From positions 36,687,608 to 36,751,607 of the forward strand of contig NC_088300.1 in NCBI RefSeq assembly GCF_032854445.1: a DNA stretch of 64,000 nt, given 5' to 3'. Of this stretch, positions 11,284 through 23,668 are shown piece after piece; the first letter of the stretch is position 1; the number at the start of each line of letters is the position of its first letter. Below the pieces are notes generated by a model that ran no database searches, was not told the DNA's origin, and saw nothing but the letters and a program-made list of their open reading frames with translations. Origin of the DNA: Liolophura sinensis (taxonomy: Eukaryota > Mollusca > Polyplacophora > Chitonida > Chitonidae). Position numbers and translations under genes: made by a program.

Positions 11284-13229
11284 AAACATTTATTTTGCCA
11301 AATAATACAATTTACGAAACATTCTGGCTCCAATTTTCTTTTACAGGCATTATTATATTGGACACACGCTCTCTTCCTGTTATTTATATTATTTGACAGA
11401 ATTAATACTGTTTATGCTCGACGAGAAAGATTCGACCAAAGCCATGTGAATGGCATATAAACCGAATTTCCTTTTAGCTATGTGTAAACTGCAGATTCTG
11501 CTCAACGATATGCCTATATATAGCATAACATTAGGAGTACCAAAACGACATAGGCGTTGCAGAAAGATGTAAAAGCTACATCATCATTTACTCTTTCTTT
11601 GTGTACCGAACGCAATAGATATTTTTAACCTAGTACTTTGCTAACATTGTTCAGATAAAATCTTGATCAGTAACCTCGCATTTCTGTCCCATACAATAGA
11701 TTGTTGCTGAACCTAGGTTTGTCGAAGTTTAGTTTAACTCCCGGTACTCTCGAAAGCCGGTAAAACACTCATGTAATCATAAGGAGAAAAAGGGAAACTT
11801 TTGGTAATTTAAAACCATAGTCAAACACACACACACACAGTTCAGTCATTTTTCATCCAAAATAACAGTTGTAACGGTTTAAATCAAAAACACATTTCTT
11901 AAAATTTATAAGAGTGGAATGTCTAAAGAATTTTGTGCAAAAGTATTAAGTAGAATTTATCGGCATACATGTATTTTAACAGCTGTGATTAAAAGAAAGA
12001 CAACAAAAATTTAACTTTATTTATTTGAGAGAATGGATGGAAACAGGCCTGTTCGGCCACACCCATTTTGTTCTGACGTGCTTGATAACTCTGTTATTCA
12101 GCTCTAATGTGGAATTCTTAGGAGGTTATGTCATGCGCCATTTTGGAGAAACGCCTACCCCCACGCTCATATGGGTAAAATGCAAAACAGGGTTCGGTTG
12201 ACGCCAGTGTGAAGAGCTGCGTTCTCGCTACACAAAAATCAGTCACGCTTGATGGCCTAAAATTTATAACATGGCGGCGCTTTCCATTTTCTCAGTGCGC
12301 GTGATTTTGCTTACTATGAACCGGTTTATGCTTTTTAAACTTTATGTGGGATACTTTATCAATGCCTATCGACATCTGGTCGAGTGTTCGGTCGGAAACT
12401 TTGAAGAACCCGTCATTTTGGCTTGGCTGTGGACGGATCTGAATGGTCAGGATTAAACCGCATATCTGGCATAGAGTTAGGATGATGAAATCTCCTTTTG
12501 TTGGATTTAGCTGCACAGGCCAGATTATTTGTTCATGTGTCCATATATTCACTGGGATCAGCTACTAAGTGACGTGTTTGGTGTCACTGGTAAGTGACAG
12601 AGCATTAGCTCTATGTATTCGACTGAGCTGTAAATCGACAGCTATTTGCAAAATATTGATGCTATTCAGATTTCCGTGTCATTTCTATTTTGCAGTTCCA
12701 CAATAATGGGGACTCCTAATGGTTCGTTTTTACATAAAAATACGGCTTTTCATATTGAAGCAAACATATTGACATGCAAGTCATTTGTACTGTCGGTTAT
12801 TTGATAAGGGTTCTCTGTTAGGATTTCCCACATATTACTTGATCACAGTGATGCGATAATCCCTCATGTACGCTTTTGCTTTTACTCTCTTTGTGGACAA
12901 CACTAAATTCATAAATCTGTCTGTTTTGTATCTATATCCTCGGGATCATATTTGTCTCGCATTACTACTTCCACTTTGTTCGGTGTGTGAGTCTCAGTGT
13001 GTGGTTAATCTTTCTAGAAAAAAACATGGTTGGTATTTGCAGCTCAGACTTTGCCAGGATTCCTCATTTTTAACGAAAGGAAATCGTTATGCAGATATAT
13101 CAAAGCAATTGGAGGTTATGATCTAGTTCTACATAGTTGTCAAGCTGTATTACAAATCAACAGTCGTATTCGGTCAACAAAATATATGGAACAGACCTTG
13201 ACTGTGTACTAACCAGTTCGTTTTTCAAG

Positions 13230-13290
13230 ATGTCATGCTTATTTAGGTCTGCTCTAGTATTTTTCTTATGGACCCAGTGTATTTCCACTG
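13230..13290 (+). CDS. Gene B exon 1: signal peptide
   Basis: ATG opens a 20-codon hydrophobic leader ending CISTG in phase 1 before the donor GTAAGT. Position, phase and length match exon 1 of gene C. Confidence 0.7.
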
Positions 13291-16200
13291 GTAAGTACTG
13301 AATTACCATATCTTGTTAATTGTTTCCTACTGTTAATGAATGTATGTTTATAAAAAATTATCTAAATATCAGGATAAGACGGTGGCAGCACGCCTTGACC
13401 CGGTGTGGCGTCATACCCGGTAACTCTACGCTGTATAACTGGATGTGATGTCATCCTCGGTATTTGCACGCTGTGACCGAAAGTGAAGACATGTGCACTT
13501 CAAAATACTGTGAGTGGGTGTGGTGTCATATCCGCTTCCAGTACCTTTCGGCTGGGTATGGCGTCATGTCCGGTGTCAAGTACCCTGCGGCTGGGCATGG
13601 CGTCATGTCCGGTGTCAGTACCCTGCGACTGGGTACGGCGTCATGTCCGGTGTCAGTAATCTGTTTCGCCAGGAAAATGTGAATTCAAATTATCGTGACA
13701 CTATTAGTAATCCATCACTTGGTTTTTTTTAATTTTTAAAGCTCTCTAATGTAAAATTTTATCTCTTATTCCAACTAAATCATGAGTTAATATCTGCCTT
13801 GGTTGTACATATAGATGCATTGACACACGTGACCAACTTGACCTTCGTGCCCCAGCTGTTAACATGGCACGATGCCCGAAAAGCTTGTCACCACATGGGA
13901 GGACATCTTATTGAGATTTTAGACGAAACCAAAAACAACGTCATTTCAAACTTTGCCAAGGAATACAAGACAAGCTTGGATGGGTAAGCAATTTCAGATT
14001 GTAACAAAAAACCCTAAAGCCGTTGTATATTATACCAAGGAATTCACGTCCAGTTTGGATGGGTAAGCGACTCCAGATGGTAATAATAAAAATATAACAC
14101 CAATGTATACTTTGCAAAGGAATTCAAGACGATCTTGGGTGGGTAAGAGACTACAGATTGTAACTAAAATGAAGTTTTCCAGGTTTGCTTTGTATTGTGA
14201 AGTTGTGAACGTTATATCGCATCGCGTAAAGATTCCTTCCCATGACTGTCGCTGTACATGGTCCATTTGACCAATTACCCTGTTACAGTATGCAACTGAA
14301 GTACTGACATAGAGGTCATAAACATTCTTTCATTTTGACTGTCTGATGTTTGAACACAGATCTGGTTCCATTTCCATTGGTTCGGCGACATTAACACCTC
14401 GTGAATGGGATCACTTTTGGTCAGAAAGCTGCTTGCCTGTCGTATGGGCCAACTGGCATCCGGACGAGTTGAGTTCCCCAGGTCTACGACGCAGTTGCGT
14501 TAAGCTGGATAGAAGTAACGGATTGTGGAAACGAGGAAACTGTGACCAAGCCCGCCAGTATACGTGTGAAAAAAGCTCAGGTGGGTGTCAAAAGAGGACA
14601 AAAGCTAGTATTTGTTAGGAACTCATTATTTCTTTCTTTCTCTTTTCTGTCTGTCTGCTTGTCTGTCTGTCATCAACTAGAAAAGTTATGCCCCGAAATG
14701 GATAAAACTTTGTGCACAGGTCGGCATTATGCTAAGAATCAATCCAGTTTTGGTCGTGATTCAGTTCAGGATCCCGTGTAAAGGACATTTTCAAACAATT
14801 CTTCGCTACGTAGACACAGAACAGCAATGCAGATTATGGCTCTTAGTACATAGTGTTGACGGGAATTTATATATTTTGCTGGTGGGGAGGCTGGTACTCT
14901 CGGAGTGTTTTGCATTATACCGTAATAACTTTATCTTTTACCTATTTCTGTCTAATTATTATTCTGGGGATGTGTAGGATATACACGAAGTGTTATAATA
15001 AAACCCTAAATGCATGAGGTAAAAGAGACCCGATTTCACCCGCTATGTGTGCCCATTTGCCAACTATCACACTGTCACCGCTGCTCTGGTTTTAGTCCCT
15101 ATGCTCTAGTCATAAGCTATTGTAAATTGAAGAAAGCTTTGAGTTGTTTATGATGAATATGTTCACTTGCATTCTTATTTATTGACCGATTAGTAAAGTG
15201 CTGGTTTAAGAATAAATAAACAAAAGATCATTGAATGACCATACGTCATATGATAATGTTGTGGCTATAACTTGAAGAGAAGATTGTTGAAGATTACCTC
15301 AGCACACTATTAACAGTTAAAAGCATGCCCAGTTCAGTATTTAGAAAAGAAAAGACAGAAAATAATATAATCTTAGTTATTTTGGAAAAGGGATAGATGT
15401 GCTCGGCAACTTTTAATCCGGAATTCTTTCTAGGTCACGATGTACGCCTTGTTAGATAGATCGGAAATACGATGTCACATCACCAGCACCCTACGCCTAT
15501 ATGTCGTCCTGCCACCATAATGCTAGTCGCCGTCGTAAAAGTGAAATATTCTTGAGTACGGCGCAAAACTCCAATCAAATAAATAAACACAACTTCTTTC
15601 AACACAATTGCCTGGCTTTTCTAACCCCCGCGCGGTACATGGGGTTTTTTTCTTCTTCTTTTTATCTATGAATCTGTAAGCAAATAACAACTTACAACTG
15701 AGTATCCACTGCAAAAGTTTGACACACTTCACAAGAGAAGGATTTAATCTTACTCGCCTCACAAACCAACATCAATGACCTTGACATATGTATCACAAGA
15801 CATCTGAAAAAGTAAAATGATGTTATAGTTTTTCAAGTGGCTTCCATGCGCAATCTAAAATCTGCCACTATATATATATCGAAAAAAGGGTATAGGACAC
15901 AGTTATCACAGAAAACTATATGAAAAAATCTATAAATGTTTGAAAGTCGAGAAGATGAGGTTCAGCACTGGGGAATGGCGCTGACGGACAATTGACTAAG
16001 AGTAGCCATGTTGTAGTAGCCCATATGAACTTGGCCAATCAATAACGCTGAAAGCGTCATGTGATAATTGGGCGTCACGTCAAGAAACCTATTAGCTCTC
16101 AATTGTCAGTGTGGTTTCTTATATTGTGGATAGACAGGTATCGATGCAATAAATCGGATTTCGCACACATTTATGAGTAGGGAACTGAGAACGGCTACCC

Positions 16201-19200
16201 GTGTCACAATGCGTACATGTTGGGCGGGAGACTGCAGTAACATGTCAGGGTAAAAAAGAGTCATTGCTGAAGAAAAATATTGTGACGTTGCATTATTTTT
16301 CCTTAGCAAAGTCAGATTTATTACGAAAATATCTTCCTGAAATCCGCATGAGACTCTCTTATAAATCAGAAGGTCCAGCTATCTTTAGTAAATTCCTTGA
16401 TGTCGGTCCACCTAGCTAGGCCAAATGCTGCTCGAAGACCAGGTCGAGCAGGACTGTTAAAACACGACGTTTGTAACTACGAAGATGTGGTGTCAGGGTA
16501 AAGGACACTTTGGTCCTGTGGAAACGGGACAGAACTGATACTCTTTGGTTTGGTATCAGGCGTTTCTGTTTGTATTTTCTCACTGAAATGTTGTTTAATG
16601 CCGACGGCACAGGAGAGCTCCTAGGTTTTGTGACGTCACTCTAGATAGCTACATGTATAACGTGGCACAATGACGTCACCAAATGAGTAGCTGGGTACTA
16701 ACTCTTGTTTGCTATTTATTTTGTTGAGAAGAGGTGTAAAATTTTTTAAAAATGTTTTTAGAACATTTCTGGAATAATACTTTTATTAATTAATTCAGCG
16801 TTAGTGGCTAACTTTGTGTTCACTTAAAGGAAAATGGCGGAGAGTTTAAATTGGTATAATATTCTTTACCGGTATATGTACATAAACGACATAATATTAA
16901 ACTGTCAACAAAAAAAATCCATAATAATCTCAGTTCATTATTTATGTTTTTTGCAGGTGACATATGCCCGTATGAACGTCGAGTCAACACCTCCCTCCTG
17001 TCAGATAATATTATGTTCAAAATATCAACAAGCTACGTCAGCAGTTCACACTGTTCGGATACCTGCGATACAAGCACTCTTAATGGCGGTGTCGAGTGCT
17101 GGGCTTTTCATTTCATAACGGTCACACAGAAATGTACCATCTTCTATACGACACACCCGTATCTTGCCAGTGACGACCAATACTTGATGAATAACACTGA
17201 GGGCACTCTGTACATAAAGCAATGCTACTATGGTGAGTGATAAAGGTCTACCTTTAAAGGAGAAGAAAATTTAAATATCAAACAAATAACATTGAAAAGA
17301 GTATGCATTTTCCCCCAGTTGCATGCCAATTAAAAATTCAATATGTACCTCAAGTTGATAAATTATAAATAAAGTCAGCGCCAAAATCATTTTCGGTAGA
17401 ACTCTTCTTCCCAGAAGATAGCGAACAGTACAGTTCGTTTTCGGCTTGACGATCGGGAAACCGGAATGTTGGACGTAGGTTCCGAGTTTACACGAACGAG
17501 CCGGCAGAAAAACCATACGAGTTATGGAGCGCCACCTATCCGGAGATAACAGAAATGCAGATTAACATTCCTTAATACTTCAGACAGCCGATCAGCTTTC
17601 ATGTTACAAAGCAAATTTCATAAATATTCTTCCATCGTCAATGTGTGACTTTGCTTTCAATCGCTAGGGTGCAAGTGGTGGAGGTTCAAACATGGAAGGG
17701 GCCTCCGTGGCTCAGTTGGTTAGCGCGCTAGCGCAGCGTGATGACCCAGCAGTCTCTCACCAATGCGGTCGCTCCGAGTTCAAGTCCAGCTCATGCTGGC
17801 TTCCTCTCCGGCCGTACGTGCGAAGGTCTGCCAGCAACTTGCGGATGGTCGTGGGTTTCCCCCGGGCTCTGCCCGGTTTCCTCCCACCATAATGCTGGCC
17901 GCCGTCGATAAGTGAAATATTCTTGAGTACGGCGTAAAACACCAATGAAAAAAAAATCAAACATGGAATTGTTGATTTCGTCGCTCTCACTGCATGTGGG
18001 GACAATAAGAGGTTGACGATGCTCATGTGGCCGTTTGCTTTGTCACTGAAGACCAGTTATCTACCACCAGTATGAAGCGCATATCTGTACGTCACATGTG
18101 GGAAAGTTCGTCAGTAAGTTTCGGAAGTCGGTTTACACCCGACTCTCCGGCTTCCTCTGCCCACAAAAATGACCGCCAACTGAAACTTTTTTGAGTATGG
18201 GATTAAGCAACAATGAAATATATCGAGTATATTCTCCAGTGAATCTTCCCAAAGCATCCCTTTCTTCAGTTAATGTGATATGGTGAATACTGGTTGTCCT
18301 GTTTGCACAGAAAGCCTTCCAGTTTCTTGTGTTTTTTTTTGGACGCCTCCTTATTTGCACTACTATCCAAAAAATAAAAGGAGAAATACACATACAAGAA
18401 AAACATTTTAATTTAAGATATAAAGGAATTTCCGAAAATAGCATTAACTTGCATATTTTCTGCCATTCCTCCTTTTTGTGTTTGGTAATTTATTGGTATG
18501 TAGCTGGTATAAAATGTGCATTGTTAACTTGTATTATTCAGGTAAAGTAGGAGAGCCATACAATCTTACCACCTCCCCAACCACAGACAGAGAGCCGCAG
18601 TTTGACTGCACGAATGTTTCATCAGTTAACATGGAGCTTACACAATCAGCATCAACAACACCAGCGATGACATCAGATGTCGAACTGGTTTCGGATCTCA
18701 CCATGACCCACCACTATTCTGGCCTTTTCTTCGACTCTTCAGAATCAATTATTGCGATAACAAAAACAACGTCTACACTAACTGTGTCATCAACTAATTT
18801 CGTCCCACATTCTTACGATATTGTGAAGACTTCGCTGACCGGGGCCCCTATGTTTTCATTTGGCAACATTATATCTGAGCCATCGGTTACTGACCAGGTC
18901 GCCTTTTCCACGACAGAACAGGGATGGTCAGTAACTGTGCAGTCAATAGATTTCGTCCAGCATTCATACAATACTCTTCAGGCCTCATTGTCCATGGCCG
19001 ATACATTTTTATATGCCGATTTAAGACCAGAATCATTTTGCTCCGATCAGACAGCTTTTGCAAAGACCGAACAGGATTGGTCAGTACCTTTGCCGTCAAC
19101 AGATTTGACCCAACATTCTTACGATAGTCTTCAAACTTTTACCGCGGAATCTAGATTTTCATCTGCCGACATCAGGCCAGAGTCATCCGGTACCGACCAG

Positions 19201-20749
19201 ACAGCCTTTGCTACAAAGGAACAAGATTGGTCTGTACCTGTGACGTCAACAGATTTCCTGCAAAGTTTTTACAATACTCTTCAGACTACATTGTCCACGG
19301 ATCCTCGATTTTCATATGGTGACATAAGATCCGAGTCATCGTGTACCGGACAGGCAGATTTTTCTACGACTGCACAGGATTTATCAGTATCTGTGCCACC
19401 AACAAATCTGATACAACATTCTTACGATACTCTTCAAACTTCGTTTATCACGAACTTTAAATTTCCATCTGCCGATATCAGGCCAGAAACATCGGGCACC
19501 TACGAGACAGCCTTTGCAAAAACCGAACAGGATTTGTCAATATCTGTGCCACCAACAGATTTAATACAACATTCTTACGATAGTGTCCAAACTTCGTTTA
19601 TCACGAACTTTAAATTTTCATCTGCCGATATCAGGCCAGAAACATCGAGCACCTACGAGACAGCCTTTGCAAAAACCGAACAGGATTTGTCAGTATCTGC
19701 GCCACCAACAGATTTAATACAACATTCTTACGATAGTGTCCAAACTTCGTTTATCACGAACTTTAAATTTCCATCTGCCGATAACAGGCCAGAAACTTCG
19801 GTCACCTACGAGACAGTCTTTGCAAAAACCGAACAGGATTTGTCAGTATCTGTGCCCCCAACAGATCTGATACAACATTCTTACGATAGTGTCCAAACTT
19901 CGTTTATCACGAACTTTAAATTTCCATCTGCCGATATCAGGCCAGAAACTTCGGGCACCTACGAGACAGCCTTTGCAAAAACCGAACAGGATTCCTCAGT
20001 ACCAGTGGCTTCAACACATTTTATCCAACATTCTTACGATATTCTGCAGACTTCTTTGCACACGGCCCCTGGATTTTCATCTGATAATATCAGATCACAG
20101 ACATCTTTTGCTATGACAGAACAGAATGTGCCAGTTACTCTTTCTACTGTGCACGCCACATCCTCGCCAAAACCACATCTCAGCGACCAAACGGAAGCAC
20201 CTGAGAAAACGCTTCCATACAACACAGGTCAGGAGTTACAATGTTCACAGTGGCGATTTGTTCATAGATCTCTAAACTCTTTGTGAAAATACAGAACTCA
20301 AAACAATGCCTATCTCAGTAGAGACTCAAATAATTCATCACTGAATGAATAGTTGATATGTTTGTATTTCAACTTCGGGAAAACACAATGTAAAATGTAA
20401 TTGTTTAATGAAAAGTTTTTCACATTTTCTATACTTCAGATACAGTCACATTACTATTTTTGTTTCAGCGCCGGGAAAGACATCCAGCCAGAGGTGTAAC
20501 TGCGCATGCTCCACGCTCGTCTCCGTTTTAAACAAACAGAAGTTTCTGGAAGGTTTGCTGGCCAAACTTGCGCTCAACAAAACACAGCTGTCGTCTTATC
20601 GCCGGAAGTACGTCAGCGCGACGGACGACTGCCCCATATCAGCGGGATTGGGATATTTAGGAATCAGCATCCTCGTCTTTTACTTTATTTTGATAATTTT
20701 ATGTGACGTCACCAGAATTTCTTCCACTGATGGAAAGGGCACAGTGTAA
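13230..20749 (+). CDS. Receptor gene B: signal peptide / C-type lectin-like / PAN-like / repeat stalk / TM
   Basis: Six exons join in frame: 13230-13290, 13815-13983, 14360-14580, 16957-17232, 18542-20227 and 20469-20749 (stop TAA). They give a predicted 897-residue type I membrane protein. Residues 1-20 are a signal peptide (MSCLFRSALVFFLWTQCIST), 21-150 a C-type lectin-like domain, 151-242 a PAN/apple-like domain, 243-804 a Ser/Thr-rich stalk built of about nine 51-residue repeats, and 805-897 the CxC-RRK-TM module (TM near 862-884). The tail is about 12 residues without tyrosine motifs. The exon phases (1,2,1,1,1) equal those of gene C. AATAAA follows at 20883. The likely role is surface recognition or adhesion; the ligand is unknown. 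This is the best preserved member of the cluster and is intact. Confidence 0.85.
13385..13660. repeat. Degenerate ~38-bp tandem repeat in intron 1 of gene B
   Basis: 'GGTACGGCGTCATGTCCGGT' + 'GTCAGTACCCTGCGACT' recurs three times at 13540-13660, with more decayed copies of 'GTGGCGTCATACCCGGTA' upstream. Confidence 0.7.
13815..13983 (+). CDS. Gene B exon 2: N-terminal half of C-type lectin-like domain
   Basis: 169 bp, phase 1 to 2, the same length as gene C exon 2. It reads VTNLTFVPQLLTWHDARKAC then GGHLIEILDE, the classical W-x-D-A-x-x-x-C and GGHL signature. The first cysteine pair of long-form domains is absent, so this is a short-form fold. Confidence 0.85.
13951..14170. repeat. ~79-bp triplication of an exon end with its 5' splice site
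   Basis: The last coding bases of exon 2 with the donor GGATGGGTAAGC (donor 13984) recur at 14063 (GGATGGGTAAGCG) and 14143 (GGGTGGGTAAGAG), each preceded by a CAAGGAAT.CA-like block and followed by CAGAT.GTAA. Periods are 79 and 80 bp. Reading past the first donor meets TAA at once, so only the first is useful. Confidence 0.85.
14360..14580 (+). CDS. Gene B exon 3: C-terminal half of C-type lectin-like domain
   Basis: 221 bp, phase 2 to 1. It contains WSESC, WANWHPDEL, RRSC, WKRGNC and QYTCE. HPD sits where sugar-binding family members have EPN or QPD, and WKR replaces WND. This may be a modified binding site or a protein-binding variant. Confidence 0.85.
15508..15592 (+). mobile_element. 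SINE 3' fragment
   Basis: Only the last ~85 bp of the main family is present (CCACCATAATGCTAGTCGCC to CAATCAAATAAATAAAC), in the long intron 3 of gene B. Confidence 0.7.
16957..17232 (+). CDS. Gene B exon 4: PAN/apple-like domain
   Basis: 276 bp, phase 1-1. CPYE near the start, HCSDTC, GVECWAF, KCTIFYTTHPYL and QCYYG align residue by residue with gene C (RCSTW, TECWAV, MCKIFFTLHPYL, RCYNG) and gene A. Confidence 0.75.
17698..17956 (+). mobile_element. SINE copy, full length
   Basis: tRNA-like head (GGCTCAGTTGGTTAGCG A box; GAGTTCAAGTCC B box), conserved core and a 3' end GCGTAAAACACCAATGAAAAAA. The target-site duplication TCAAACATGGAA lies at 17686-17697 and 17957-17968. Intron of gene B. 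Confidence 0.9.
18128..18215 (+). mobile_element. Decayed SINE core fragment
   Basis: 'CTCTCCGGCTTCCTC', 'CACAAAAATGACCGCC' and 'TTGAGTATGGGATTAAGCAA' resemble the core and 3' end of the main SINE family with many changes. Confidence 0.4.
18542..20227 (+). CDS. Gene B exon 5: giant Ser/Thr-rich repeat stalk
   Basis: One 1686-bp phase 1-1 exon codes for about 562 residues. From about 18797 to 20150 it holds about nine tandem 51-residue (153-bp) units that begin with FIQHSYDxLQTS and end in TEQDLSVSVPPTD. Units 5 to 8 are almost identical in DNA, whereas units 1 to 4 and 9 have diverged. Ser and Thr are abundant, as expected for an O-glycosylated spacer. The corresponding exon of gene C is only 396 bp and has no such repeat. 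Confidence 0.85.
20469..20749 (+). CDS. Gene B last exon: CxC-RRK-TM module
   Basis: It starts in phase 1 after TTTGTTTCAG. It encodes CNCAC, a helix (FLEGLLAKL), ALNKTQLSSYRRKYVSA, DDCP, a Gly-rich turn, a transmembrane segment ending LCDVTR, and a tail ending GKGTV. NKT is an N-glycosylation sequon shared with gene C. Confidence 0.88.
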
Positions 20750-20882
20750 CTGAAGTTGAAGTGTACGTGAAAATTTGCTTACACGCAAGTGCCATTTGAA
20801 GCACCATGTAGAAATCAGTGATTCACGTTTATTAATATTGATTATTATTGACGTCCATTATTAACTGTAGATCAAGTCATAA

Positions 20883-20888
20883 AATAAA
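20883..20888 (+). other. Candidate polyadenylation signal of gene B
   Basis: AATAAA 134 bp after the stop codon. Confidence 0.55.
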
Positions 20889-20889
20889 A

Positions 20890-21424
20890 CGCATTTTGAT
20901 TTAAATGATCTTATGTCCAATGCCGTTCTCGAGAATTTCTCATTTATACGATATAACCGTCATTATTATGCGATGGATAAACCTGAGTAATGAAAAAAAA
21001 ACCGTCAACCTTTGTTATATTGCACAAGTACTTTTGCACGTGTGACGTACACACTTGCACGGCCCATTTTCTTGAAGGCAAGTGATATCTAATGAACATT
21101 TGAAAATCTATACAAGCACTCCCACGAGCGCCTTCGTCCGCTCTGTGTCACCAAAACCAAACAAACAACTGAATCAGCCTGCTGTGTTTCACCATTAACT
21201 TCCTTGAGTAGAGAGAAATGTGTCTTTCACGAAGAGAAAATAAAACGGATGCCTAGCTGTCGTCAATATAAATGTGACAGCATTTTACTTGCAATTAATC
21301 TTTCTCAAATCAATATAATCAACCGCGTTTCCACCCGAGCTCTGACCGATTTCCTTTCACCATAATACTGACAGCCGTTGTGTAAATAAAGTACTGTTGA
21401 GTACGACTTAAAACGTCAATCAAG

Positions 21425-21467
<43 letters not shown>

Positions 21468-23110
21468 AAGCAACTTTGTCATGTCTTGCGACTTTCAGTC
21501 CGCTGTTAGGTTTGGCAGTGAATTTCCACTAAATGCTTAAAATTTAGTTTTACCCTCTAAGATCTCCAAGGCATTTATTATTTGTAATAACAACATTTTA
21601 TATACACCACTTAGATCTGGCTTACAACTTGCTGACTTAATATTCGGAAGTTATTAACAAACTTTCAGTTATTATAGAACAATATCTTAATAGAGTCTTC
21701 AATGGCCAAAAAAACATAGCACCAAGAAATCCAGAATAGAAAATGAAACATTTGAAAAGCTGGTCAAGATGAACAACCATTCTAACTGGCGAAATACATC
21801 GAATGTTATATTGTGAGATAAATTTATGTATACTGAACAGGCCTTTAAATTGTAATAGTTTAGGCATTAGCATCTTGCAGTTGTCATATTCCATGGTACA
21901 ACACATCTCATCTCTCTATGTTGATGATACTTAGAATACGCTACGGAACCTCCGTTCATTGTTTGGGTTGCTGTTAGACGCTGTATACTGGGGAATTTAC
22001 GGGGGTGTCAGTTTACAGGGGAGTAAACCGGAGTGTCCGGGGTATCAAGCAAGGCTCTTTAGAAAAGGCAAAGACAATTATTTGTGCAGGGACCTATTTT
22101 TCTTAAATAGTCTGGTATGACTTCACCCCATTGTCTCGGGGATCGATTATTTATCAAGAATATATAAAAGGACCCACAATAGGGCATAGGCTCTCTAAAT
22201 ACATCAAGCAAAGAATGCGCTTATTGCAATCTAATCCCACCTGAGGGGCAAATAGGGTTCTCGAACACTCAACACGACCATCCATTGCTGCAGTCTCGAA
22301 GCAATCTATAAGATGAGGTTTGCCAACAGTATCAAAATTTTTTCAACACGATAGCTATAGTTTGTGTGTCCGTATTCGACGCTCAAAAGACAAACTATAA
22401 CTTACTTTGTATATCCATGACATTGTATCCGATGATTAGTAACCCAATCCAACAAATGTTCTCGTCACGTCGTATTTTAGCCTGATGCACACACGGTATG
22501 CTGTGATGGGGTTTGATTTTAACCCCTGGTAAATCCATTCATAAAATGTGGAGTATAAGGTATATCGCACTTGACAAGCTGTGGGTCTCGTCGATTCCTT
22601 TTCAAGGATAACCACAATAAGATCTACAGTTATCCAAAATGCAAGTGAAATATTGCCATTGCTTGAGCGGAACTCTCCAGTTCTGTGATCAGATTAAATT
22701 AACATTAACCCACAGACTCAAAATAAGAAATAATCAACTCGAGCTGTTGTATTCAAATAAAATATTACAAAATGGTCAGCCTAAAATAGCACTTCAGATG
22801 ACACATATGATGGCCTGCAGACGGCTTTTGAATATTAATGGAGAGACTATTTTTTCTAAAATGATTCAGTGTGTCTGGAAGATCCCGTAATCGACAATCA
22901 CAATGTAATTTTTAAAATGTTTTAAAGCAAATTTTGGTGCGTACGCGGATACCATTAGCTGGTATCCGTGTATAAATCTGACTGGTGCGTACGTAAGGCC
23001 GCCCTGAAGGGTGTTGAATAGTTAAATTGTATCACGGGCTTACGTGTATAGATAGAGGAAGCCACATACATTACAGTATACTACACCAGTAACCCGAGGC
23101 CTTGGTCTAA
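20890..23110. other. Intergenic stretch, no gene seen
   Basis: The open frames are short and have no domain, splice or codon support. It contains a decayed SINE 3' end (about 21335-21425) followed by an AAAT run to 21469, and a short hairpin near 22945-22975. Confidence 0.6.
21335..21469 (+). mobile_element. Decayed SINE 3' half with (AAAT)n tail
   Basis: 'CACCATAATACTGACAGCC', 'TACTGTTGAGTACGACTTA' and 'AAAACGTCAATCAAGTAAAT' resemble the main SINE 3' half. The tail has expanded into about 11 AAAT units. Confidence 0.65.
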
Positions 23111-23390
23111 GGGTTATGTAGAGCTGTGATTACGTATACTATCTTTCCATAAACTTGCCTTGAACACATCTGTACTTCCCTTGCTGGCTTTTTGTAGTCA
23201 CAGTCGTTTCAGCTATCAACATGGCGGTTGGAGTTGCGATTTATCCGCTACAGTTTCATGCATGTGTGGGTTTACTAGTGATGACACATGGGAACACCTA
23301 CCTGGAATTGATAGCTGAGACGACCGTGTCAACGGACAGACAAATTATTTGGTGTCCTGCAGTAGTATACTGAAGCCAGCAAGGGAAATA

Positions 23391-23483
23391 TTGATTTATT
23401 GATTGATTTGATTGGTGTTTTCCGCCGTACTCAAGAATATTTCACTTATACGATAGCGGCCAGCATTATGGTGGGTGGAAACC
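23391..23483 (-). mobile_element. SINE 3' fragment nested in the inverted-repeat element
   Basis: Reverse-oriented tail and core (GATTGGTGTTTTCCGCCGTA to GTGGAAACCGGGG). CAAGGGAAATA on both sides is the target-site duplication. Confidence 0.75.
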
Positions 23484-23528
23484 GGGGCAAGGGAAATACA
23501 GAGGTGTCCAAGGTAAGCTTGCGGAATA

Positions 23529-23668
23529 TTTATTTATTTATTTATTTGATTGGTGTTTTACGCCGTACTCAAGAATATTTCACTTATCGACGGCGGCCAG
23601 CATTATGGTGGGAGGAAACCGGGCAGAGCCCGGGGAAAGCCACGACCATCCGCAGGTTGCTGGCCGAC
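23529..23668 (-). mobile_element. SINE 3' fragment nested in the inverted-repeat element
   Basis: Reverse-oriented TTTATT tail, GTGTTTTACGCCGTACTCAA core and GGGCAGAGCCCGGGG. Flanked by GCTTGCGGAATA at 23517-23528 and 23669-23680. Confidence 0.85.

Noticed and set aside
17698-17800. tRNA gene
   Set aside because: A-box and B-box-like motifs are present, but the cloverleaf is interrupted and the same sequence heads every SINE copy, so it is a SINE promoter.
18887-20225. Frames on either strand inside the gene B stalk exon
   Set aside because: Shadows of the 153-bp coding repeats.
22639-22890. 83-codon plus-strand frame
   Set aside because: No recognisable domain, neighbour, splice context or repeat relation; its length is within chance for AT-rich DNA.
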